Source: Tillus elongatus (lineage: Eukaryota; Arthropoda; Insecta; Coleoptera; Cleridae). Taken from it: a stretch of 64,000 nt of DNA. The first letter of the stretch is position 1. Each line of letters begins with the position of its first letter. Location of the stretch: assembly GCA_964006375.1 (NCBI GenBank), contig OZ023270.1, positions 70,223,082 to 70,287,081 of the forward strand, in the 5' to 3' direction. A program made the translations under genes and the position numbers. Under the pieces are notes generated by a model. It was not told the DNA's origin. It was given only the letters and a program-made list of their open reading frames with translations, and did not search any database. Shown one piece after another: positions 53,066-64,000 of the stretch.

Positions 53066-53402
53066 CTTCAACGTCGACCTATTTTCGCGACTGTGACCAA
53101 GCGCCGACGCCAGTGATAGTTTCATCTCGCTGTCCTGGAATATTATCTGAACCCCCACCCCTCTTTTAGATATTTAACGTGCCAAACCTCGCATGGTACG
53201 CGGAACCGACCGACTTACGCACTCTTTGAGGGGTGGAACGTGCAGACATGCAACTTGCTTAAACACAATGTCACAACCTCGATTGATGTTAGTTTACAGT
53301 ACGTTCTGAAAAATAATTTGACGCTTCTGCTGGAAATCGAACTTAGGAACTTTGGGTTTGGAGGCACATGTCCTTACCACTGAACTATCGAGGCTGCTGA
53401 AA
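53064..53402 (-). mobile_element. Probable tRNA-derived SINE with a (TA)n 3' tail
   Basis: The minus strand starts GCAGCCTCGATAGTTCAGTG (A-box-like TAGTTCAGTGGTAAGG) and about 45 bases later has AGTTCGATTTCC (B-box-like). The tRNA-like head does not fold into a full cloverleaf (the T-stem is mispaired), so I do not call a tRNA gene. A body of about 260 bases follows, ending GACGTTGAAGAAA directly before the TA array. Only one copy in the window, so family status is inferred. Confidence 0.5.
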
Positions 53403-54027
53403 ATTATATTATATTACGAGAATGGATCAAATTTAAACGAGACTTTTTTCTGAGAAAATAATATCGTTTGAATTGGATGGTCACCTTTAGGTATGATTAG
53501 TGGGTATGTCAGGAGCGGGAAGAGCAGTTTATTTCGCCAGGGCATGCTGGTGTACGACTCAGGATGTCTAAGCAAGAGTTTCAACGTTGAACGCATCGTA
53601 ATTAAATTGATCTACTCTGGAGCGGGACACCGACCAAAATTTTGACTAGCGGCGTGGTTCGCGAATTAAACATTGTTAAACCCTTGTGAGTTTGGCCGTG
53701 AAAGAACTTCAGGGAAGGCCATTAACGGAAGAGAAGTAGAGCCACAATCGTCGTTTATGGACTAGCATTATCTTTTGATAATAGGTACGCCTATTTGATC
53801 ATATTGAAGACGACCGGAGTCTTAGGGTTTCAGAAGTTTCTGCTAAGCCGAAATTATTTATCGAAATACTCAAGCCATCAGCAACAGAACACATGGAGTT
53901 TCGCATAGTGTCCGCTCCATGGGTTCCTCGTTTGATAACTGTAGAAGGCACGTTTGCAGATCTGTTAGTAGCTCTCAGCACGGTTTGGAGAAGAAGGGGA
54001 CTCCTATACAATATATAATAACCAGTA
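53403..54027. other. Unassigned DNA, possibly degraded mariner upstream part
   Basis: GC-richer than most of the window. Short frames on both strands show nothing decisive. Confidence 0.3.
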
Positions 54028-54795
54028 ATAACATGGGTACATCACTGTAGGTCCAAGTCAAAACAAGGCTGTGCGGAGTGGCGAAGGAAGGGTGAGGCAG
54101 CTCCAGCGGAAGCTAATAGCTCAAGAGCTATAGAAAAATTTAGAGTAGGTATTTTAGGCACTTAGAATCCTCAAAAAAGTACAATTTCTATGTTAGTGGA
54201 TCTGGAATGGAAAGTCAAAAAGGCATAAACATTTTTTTTCAAAATGTCCCAAGAATATTTTTTGGGATTAATCTTTTGCAAATTTCATATGCTGCGCAGT
54301 ACCAAAATAACCGCAAATGCCTTTCCTCACTCCCCATTCCAGATTCACTAACATTGAAATTCTACTTTTTTAAAGATTTCTAAGTGCCTAAAATACCTAC
54401 TCTAACTTTGTCACCAGCTCTACAAGACATGACTGTCAGCTGGCGAGGTGGTTGCTACAATGTTTTTTGAAAGGCGTGATGTTCAGCACTTCGTTTTTTT
54501 TTTTGCACAAGCGTCGCACCTTCACGTACTACAGCGACTCTTTGCATGAGACTGGACTGGCTTATCGCCGCAAAAGGCCCGACCGACCAATTAAAGACGA
54601 GATTCTTCTTCACGACAACTACGCTTAGCTTGGTAGAGCTGTACTCACATGACAATCTTTTGACCAAGCACATTATATACCACTGGAACACCCTCCTTAA
54701 AGACTTGACCTACCGCTCCGTGATTTTCATGTCTTTAGCTTAACAGAAGCTTTGGGACGCAAACAGTTTGCTGACTACGACGAAGTATAGCGCTC
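54028..54795 (+). pseudogene. Mariner-family transposase remnant, split by a MITE
   Basis: The first piece (54028-54124) reads TWVHHCRSKSKQ and AEWRRKGEAAP, corresponding to the region after the first catalytic Asp (WVHH.EPESK..S.EWRHKG). After a 296-bp insertion the frame resumes with ARWLLQCFLKGVM, then DEILLHDNYA (second Asp), and LRDFHVFS with LGRKQFADYDEV, where relatives have PSDFHLF (third Asp). Stops and small indels are scattered. Inactive. Confidence 0.6.
54125..54420. mobile_element. 296-bp foldback MITE inside the mariner remnant
   Basis: Arms at 54125-54212 and 54335-54420 share the inverted block tagagtaggtattttaggca followed by ctta.aa.c, and atgttagtg.atctggaatg, over about 85 bp. 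Non-coding. It separates two parts of the mariner transposase, so it is the younger insertion. Confidence 0.7.
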
Positions 54796-56332
<1,537 letters not shown>

Positions 56333-56413
<81 letters not shown>

Positions 56414-56446
56414 TTATTTATTTATTTATTTATATATTTATTTATT
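56333..56446. repeat. (TA)n then (TTTA)n microsatellite
   Basis: TA units to 56409, passing into a tttatttatttatttattta tract to 56446. Right half of the array split by the transposon. Confidence 0.95.
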
Positions 56447-56624
56447 ATAATAGAAACTTCTGTACCAAATTTGGTCACCATAGCTTTGTTACGTTCGAAA
56501 ATGCAATAATTTTCCGAAAGTAATACAAATATTTTCCCTAAACAACTGGTAAACTTATATGTAAACATACTCAAGTTAAAACTTGCACCGAATATGCATT
56601 CTAGTGGTCTTAGTTCATTTAAAG

Positions 56625-56672
56625 ACAGCCTAAATACTATCGTACCGTGGGTGTCGACAAGGAGGAAAGAGG
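56625..56672 (-). pseudogene. CR1/L2-like LINE fragment E, 48 bp
   Basis: acagcctaaatactatcgta, then ccgtgggtgtcgacaaggag, matching the end of the LINE coding region and start of its 3' UTR in inverse orientation. It is joined directly to a Rep2 fragment. Confidence 0.75.
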
Positions 56673-56765
56673 AAAGATTCATTTCATGGGAATAGTTTTC
56701 TGAGTCGAGTAAATTATCGCAGCTAGGTGGAGGTTATGATCCGATTTGCAGCACTATTTTCTACG
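56673..56765 (+). repeat. Rep2 fragment
   Basis: gattcatttcatgg, then ggaggttatgatccgatttg and cagcactattt match the last 90 bases of Rep2 copies 1 and 2. Confidence 0.55.
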
Positions 56766-57440
56766 AAAGTCGACTAAAAAATAGTAAATCCGAAATAATA
56801 AAATGTTTTTATTTAAAATGGCATATCCTGTATGTTTTGTATGCTGAGAAATCTGCAAACTATGCTACCGACAGTTTAGATGATTATCTCTTGTCTTTCA
56901 AAGTACATAATTTACATAAAATACATATGTAGTTAGATACATTATTATTAATTCTATAAAGATAATAAAATTATTAGTCAAACAGTTAGAAAAGCCACCC
57001 AATTTTCTCCCTGTTGTCATGATTTCTTCATTAAACGAATAAAGATATCACGTTTTTAATGTTAGATGATAAATTCGGAAATTCGTGATGTTGACAATAT
57101 TCACGATTACATCGTAAAATTTCGTAATAATAATAAACCAACGAAAATCGTACCTGCTTGTCTTCGTATTATTCGAAAACTGTCGACGAACATGAGCGTT
57201 ACTGTTTTATTTTTCTGTTTTATATGATGTAATTTCTAATAAAACTTGGATTTTATGTTAAAAGGTAGATTTGACAGGAAAATTGGTGATCCATCTTTTG
57301 TGCGAAATTATGGTTTTCAACTTTATTAACAAATCTCAATTACCTACAGTATTTTATAAGGGTATAGAAATATATTACTTTATATCAGTATGCCGTCTGT
57401 AATTTAACTGGCCCTCAAATAATTATATCAGCTACCTATG
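56766..57440. other. Unassigned AT-rich DNA
   Basis: No recognised gene or repeat. Confidence 0.35.
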
Positions 57441-57790
<350 letters not shown>

Positions 57791-58893
57791 ACATCGTGCG
57801 TCTAATTTTTCTCAGAAAAAAATGTAAAGAAAATTTTGAAAACGCAATATTTTTTGAAATATTGAAGTGTTTCGAATGAAAATTTGCATATATATAGGAG
57901 ACATTACAATATAAGAGCTAACCAAAATTCAAATTAAATGGCGTACGAGGACAGGAGTTATTAAAAAATCAAAATAATAAATGAATGAACAGTCTAAGAT
58001 ATCAGTTCAAATTTCGTACAGCAATTTCCAGGTTAAATGTTGATACGGATGGTTAGACTGTGAATGCGTAATTTTGAAGAGGTAATTCAAATAAAGCCAC
58101 AGTCACCTGACAATTAAATATAAAGGAGCCGGGTTGTCAGATTTAATAAAATTTCATTTAAATCTTAAAATGTAAAACATAGGGTAATACCACGTATTTG
58201 TACTTATTAATGACAAATAAAAGTTCGTCAAAAAAATTAATCCATCTAATAAATGTGGCTTAATATTAATAAATGTTGAGTTACCTATAATTTCTCATTT
58301 TATTTATCATAAATTCTAATTTACTTAATCTGACACCGCTGCATGGTAGGGCAACTGTCACCGCTAAACGAGAGTCGCTGACTGCTGACGCTGAAACGTC
58401 AGACACTCGAAGTGTTATTTGCATTTATGAAAACTGAAATGTTTTGGTATAGGTATTACAAAATATACCAAATAGAAGTTTCACTTCAATGAAATGGTTT
58501 AAAACTATAAGCTCAGTACTAATTTCCGATGCTTCAGCGCCAGTAGGATTATAATCCAGAAATATATTTCTTCAATATCAATCTAACCTCAAAACATTCG
58601 AAGATTCGTTAGTATTGTTTATGGTTATATTTTGCAAGGCATCCTTAAATCGAGTAGTAGCCACTAGCCACGTTTGTTGTTATAAATCTCCTTATATTAT
58701 ATCTCTACATATTATGTTAGAGTTGTTATTAAAAAGTGTTCTTTTGATTTGATCCTAAAGTTTCTGACACAATAATTGTTGATCAAATGTAAGTAGTACA
58801 TGCTTATCGTTATTCGTGTTCTTCAATATTTTTAATAACCTGGCAAGTGAAACAAATACTAACTTATACTGATTGGTTCCAGTATCACAAAAA
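57791..58893. other. Unassigned AT-rich DNA
   Basis: No recognised gene or repeat. A GC-richer patch (58330-58430) is unassigned. Confidence 0.35.
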
Positions 58894-59515
58894 CCCTAGA
58901 CGCAGCAAGTACGTTATGGTAGTGAATTTTCATAAAAATTGTACACTATTAATAAGATATATTATTAAAACTAAGTCTTTAAATTTAAATGGACCTTGAA
59001 GATCGGTTTTAGAACCCCAGTTAGCTATTATTTGAACAAATTTATATTTGATATGGAGCTACTAAATTAAAATTTGGTCTTGGATATAATATGTAAGTAC
59101 TGCCAGTGCCTTTAAAAAAATTGTGTTACAAATTTCATTAAAGTTACAAAGGTTTCTCAGAAAAAATAAAATGATTTATAAAGGGATTGTACCTGTCGAA
59201 TTCTAAAAAACTCTAGGCGCAACAAGTACATTATGGTAGTGAATTTTCATAAGAAATGTACACTATTAGTAAGATATATTATTAAAACTAATTCTTTAAA
59301 TTTAAATGGACCTTGAAGATCGGTTTTAGAGTCCCAGTTAGCGATTATTGGAAAAAATTTATATTTTATATGGAGCTACTAAATTAAAATTTGGTCTTAG
59401 ATATAATATGTAAATACTGGAAGTGTCTTTAAAAAATTGTGTTACATATTTCATTAAAGTTCCAAAAGTTTTTCAGAAAATTATTAATTATTTACAAAGG
59501 GAATGCACCTTGCAA
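58894..59515 (+). repeat. Tandem pair of about 310-bp TA-core subfamily B units
   Basis: Unit 1 (58894-59210) and unit 2 (59211-59515) are colinear: cta.gcgcagcaagtac.tta, ttatggtagtgaattttcat, tggaccttgaagatcggttt, ggagctactaaattaaaatt and attaaagttcc. Each begins with the family start motif, so the unit may be an element that inserted end to end or was tandemly duplicated. Confidence 0.7.
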
Positions 59516-59900
59516 ATTATAAATATGAAAGGTATTTTCCTTATAAATTGTTTGGATGGTTTTGTTTTAGTCAACCCATCCAGTTTTTGCAAACAATAAA
59601 CAACAAAAAAGCTTTTTTAAAACAAAACGAAGCTCAATATATTATTTTTCTTTAATTTATTACCCACGTGCGTTTACATAGGTGTTACTAAGGTTCAAGT
59701 TTGAAGATTCTGGCTTAATGGGAAATTTGAGCTTTCGGATTTGAAATATTTTTACGAAAATGTTCTACCATAACATAAAAAAATCTTTTTTGTTGTTTAT
59801 TGTTTGCAAAAACTGGATAGGTTGACTAAAACAAAACCATCCAAGCAACTAATCTGGAAAAATACCTGTCATATTTATAATTCGCCAGGTACATTCCCTC
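59499..59900. repeat. 400-bp inverted repeat
   Basis: Arms at about 59499-59613 and 59778-59900 share ttggatggttttgttttagt, caac.catccagtttttgc and aaacaataaacaacaaaaaa in inverse orientation, with a spacer of about 165 bp. The left arm is continuous with tandem unit 2. Confidence 0.7.
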
Positions 59901-59926
59901 TGTATATAATTATTTTTTTAAGACAC

Positions 59927-60468
59927 AACAAGTTGCTCATGTACAAAGTCATCATCCGGCCAGCCTTGACCTATGCATGACCTGTATGGGCCACCGCGGC
60001 CGCCACACACATCAAGACCCTTTAAATCATCCAGAACAAAATGAGAGAATGAATACCGGAGCGCCATGGTTTGTCCGAAACAGTCAGATTCACTCTGATC
60101 TGGAAATGCCTTCGATACTTGAGTTCATAACTCAGCTATCCACAACTCAGTTCGCAAAAGCCTCTTCTCACCCAAATGCTCTTCTCCGTAGTGCCACCGA
60201 CTACGATGAGCAACTTCCACATAAGCATAAGCGTCCAAAGCTTATACTTACCCGCTAACGCCCCCGCGGCAAAAACAGAATGAAAGCATTCATACCCAGA
60301 AAGTCATTGTGTGAAATCTTTCCCACGGAGGTATGGACTAAGGTCCGGTACTCCCAGGGAGGGGGCTTTTAGTGAGTACAGTCTCACAGTACCTCGATAT
60401 CCCACGGCACCTACGGAGCCGTGAATGGGGTCTGCATGAGCATTTCCCACGCCTGTATAAAAAAGAAA
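59927..60468 (+). pseudogene. Jockey-type LINE C-terminal remnant
   Basis: Frame 1 near 59930 reads KLLMYKVIIRPALTYA then PVWATAAATHIKTL. After a frameshift, 59977-60258 reads APWFVRNSQIHSDLEMPSIL, EFITQLSTTQFAKASSHPN and ALLRSATDYD...KRPKLIL. This is the characteristic end of Jockey-clade reverse transcriptases (RPILTYACPVW...NAPWFVRN). The 3' UTR extends to about 60468. Confidence 0.7.
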
Positions 60469-60965
60469 CATTCGTCTTACTGTTCATGAACCCAAAGACA
60501 GAACCGGGACTCGTCGGAGAATCTATTCCAATTTAGTCTGCCGTTACACCACCCAAACCGAGAAGCACTATGTCGAGGTGTTGGTGGAAGATATAAAAAT
60601 CGTCTATAAAACGAAGCTCAAAAGCGCATTTCTGCGAGATACCGTACAATAGACACACTTTGTCTGAAAACTCCCAGCGAAGCATTTCCAATCGACCGTA
60701 TTGTGAAAACTCTGTCTTGTCAAGCCGCAATTCTCAGGTGATGAATTTCCCGTGCTAAAGTGCTCGAGGTTGTCCGGATCCATAACGAAGGTTTTGAATT
60801 CTTTCGTAAGGCAAGCTAGGCCAACACTGTTGACACGCTGCGTCCTATGTGGTCGTAAATTTGTCTGATTGAGCAACCGACTTCCCAGATACCACCACTG
60901 CGCCCCCTTTTCGAATTCACTTAAATGATTGTAATTATTGTTCCATAAACGGCGCCTAGGCATAA
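60469..60965 (-). pseudogene. Tc1-like transposase remnant
   Basis: Minus strand from ATG at 60963: MPRRRLWNNNYNHLSEFEKG, the usual start of a Tc1-type helix-turn-helix domain, followed by decayed sequence. At its other end (about 60470-60530) NRFSDESRFCLWVHE keeps the first catalytic Asp motif (FSDESRF). The middle and the C-terminal catalytic part are missing. The DNA upstream of the ATG (60966-61165) has a second copy at 1090-1265. Confidence 0.55.
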
Positions 60966-61193
60966 TGACTCAATAAACTGAGCGCGTGTCGCTACGAAAT
61001 ATTGTTTTAAACTGAAGGAGACGCATATTTAAAGAGATAATTTCTATAAAACAAAATTTAAAACGTGTAAACCTGTTTTTTTTTTTCCATATTGGTATCA
61101 TTTCTTATCATAGACAAAACAGAGTAGTATAAAAATGTAATTGCAATTGGTTGACTTTTACTGGGTGTTCGGTTTTTCGGTTTTTTTGAAAGT

Positions 61194-61195
<2 letters not shown>

Positions 61196-61271
<76 letters not shown>
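61196..61271. repeat. (TA)n microsatellite, left of the large palindrome
   Basis: About 38 TA units. Confidence 0.95.
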
Positions 61272-61275
<4 letters not shown>

Positions 61276-61360
61276 CATACTTGGTTCTCGGGTTGAACCG
61301 CGTCCAGAATTTATGAAAACTTGACGTTTCGGCTCCTGTTTTGAAGCCATTTTCAAGAGG

Positions 61361-61570
61361 TAAAGAAAATATGTAAGGACACTCTAAGGTCTCAATCTGC
61401 CTACTCCTTAGAGTGGTGGACAAATGTGGGTAAAGGAAATATGTAAGGACACTCTAAGGCCTCAATCTGCTTACTCCTTAGAGCGGTGGACAAACGTGGG
61501 TAAAGGAAATATGTAGGGACACTCTAAGGCCTCAATCTGCCTACTCCTTAGAGCGGTGGACAAAGGTGGG
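61361..61570. repeat. Three tandem 70-bp repeats, left arm
   Basis: Units start at 61361, 61431 and 61501 (taaaggaaatatgtaaggac, actctaaggcctcaatctgc, ctactccttagagcggtgga). Period exactly 70. Confidence 0.9.
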
Positions 61571-61760
61571 TTGGGTTGTAGCTCGATTACGGGGCCTCAA
61601 TCTGCCTACTCCCGAAGTCTCGCCGGAGATCGTCTGTGAGGTTTCAGTCTGTTCAACCCTAGGCCTCAGACAACACAGTGAGACCTCACAGACAATCTCC
61701 GGCGAGATTTGGGAAGTAGGCAGATTGAGGCCCCGTAATCAAGCTACAAGAACCCAACCC

Positions 61761-62040
61761 ACCTTTGTCCACTGCTCTAAAGAGTAGGAAGATTGAGGCC
61801 TTATAATGTCCTGACATATTTCCTTTATCTACCTTTATCCACCACTCTAAGGAGTAGGCAGATTGAGGCCTTAGAGTGTCCTTACATATTTCCTTTACCC
61901 ACCTTTGTCCAACGCTCTAAGGAGTAGGCAGGTTGAGGCTTTATAGTGTCCTTACATATTTCCTTTACTCACCTTTGTCCACCACTCTAAGGAGTAGGCA
62001 GATTGAGGCTTTACAGTGTCCGTACATATTTCCTTTACCT
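61761..62040. repeat. Four tandem 70-bp repeats, right arm
   Basis: Units at 61761, 61831, 61901 and 61971 are inverse copies of the left-arm repeats, period exactly 70. The arms differ by one unit. Confidence 0.9.
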
Positions 62041-62143
62041 CTTAAAAATGGCTCCTGAAACGTCGAGTTTTCATTAATTCTGGACGCGGTACAACCCGAA
62101 AACCAAGTATGTCTCACATTAAAGACCGCGGAAATCTTTCTGA

Positions 62144-63952
<1,809 letters not shown>

Positions 63953-64000
63953 TATTTCTCAATATCCTTCCTCCGAGGCCACTATTCTTGGTGACTTCAA
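63953..64000 (+). pseudogene. CR1/L2-like LINE copy F, runs off the window
   Basis: atttctcaatatccttcctc then cgaggccactattcttggtg matches the endonuclease region of copy D at 41779-41823 (SEYPSSEVTILGDFN), including the Asp/Asn box. The copy starts in mid-endonuclease, so it is 5'-truncated, and continues beyond the right edge. Confidence 0.75.

Larger units (their letters stand above)
61272..62117. mobile_element. 846-bp palindromic element with 70-bp repeats in both arms
   Basis: The left end tgagacatacttggttctcg and the right end cgaaaaccaagtatgtctca are inverted repeats. Inside each arm is a Penelope/hammerhead-like motif facing outward (TTGAAAATGGCTTC...GAGCCGAAACGTCAAG on the left, minus strand; TTAAAAATGGCTCCTGAAACGTCGAG on the right, plus strand), then 70-bp repeats (three on the left, 61361-61570; four on the right, 61761-62040). 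The centre near 61660 has ggagatcgtctgtgaggt and its inverse. No coding capacity. Flanked by TA arrays. Confidence 0.75.

Noticed and set aside
53320..53402. Possible tRNA gene on the minus strand
   Set aside because: A- and B-box-like sequences are present, but the T-stem and acceptor stem do not pair; a SINE head fits better.
61361..62040. Regular 70-bp repeats considered as a CRISPR-like array
   Set aside because: The whole 70-bp period is repeated without unique spacers, the repeats are in inverse orientation in the two arms, and the context is eukaryotic.

Overview
The window looks like a piece of a large, AT-rich, repeat-laden arthropod (most likely insect) nuclear genome. I see no confident host protein-coding gene, rRNA or tRNA gene. 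Almost everything recognisable is mobile or repetitive DNA: degraded non-LTR retrotransposons of at least six lineages, one Penelope-like element with a GIY-YIG nuclease, Tc1/mariner-type DNA transposons, a gag remnant, a probable tRNA-derived SINE, foldback/MITE-like elements, a satellite block, and 22 long (TA)n microsatellites totalling about 2.3 kb. The insect assignment is inference from the element types; no species can be named from the sequence alone.

Layout. 0-5 kb: unassigned DNA, a Tc1-element flank, then copies of a repeat I call the TA-core family (GACGCAGCAAGTGCG motif at one end, an internal (TA)n or (CA)n(TA)n array, a TTAGTGAATTTT/AAAATTCACTAA hairpin at the other end). 6-9.7 kb: a TA-core copy cut by a 5'-truncated CR1/L2-like LINE (copy A), then a remnant of another LINE. 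10.2-12.5 kb: a Tx1/L1-like LINE ending against a (TA)n array. 13-21.9 kb: TA-core copies, a roughly 130-bp satellite with a TA-core copy inside it, and one weak candidate exon. 21.9-30.5 kb: LINE fragment B, two copies of a second repeat (Rep2), an R2-type REL-nuclease LINE, an RTE-like LINE, a palindromic unit between two TA arrays, and a gag pseudogene. 30.5-33.6 kb: mostly unassigned. 33.6-44.3 kb: a second RTE copy, LINE copies C (minus) and D (plus, the most complete), TA-core copies and a 1.3-kb foldback element. 45.3-47.2 kb: the Penelope-like element. 48.0-53.0 kb: a Tc1/mariner-type transposon with about 450-bp inverted arms, one of which is split by a TA-core element. 53-57.8 kb: SINE, mariner remnant with a nested MITE, a second Tc1/mariner-type element splitting a TA array. 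58.9-64 kb: tandem repeats, Jockey and Tc1 remnants, an 846-bp palindrome between two TA arrays, and the start of another LINE copy at the right edge.

How the parts relate. Tc1/mariner elements insert at TA, so the long TA arrays are natural landing sites, and at least one such element (55.2-56.3 kb) has split an array. TA-core elements carry TA arrays with them. Three different palindromic units, each with a Penelope/hammerhead-like core motif, also sit between paired TA arrays. The Penelope-like element here has a related motif downstream of its coding region, so it is a candidate relative of the source that moved them. All coding sequences examined carry stops, frameshifts, truncations or lost catalytic residues; none appears intact.
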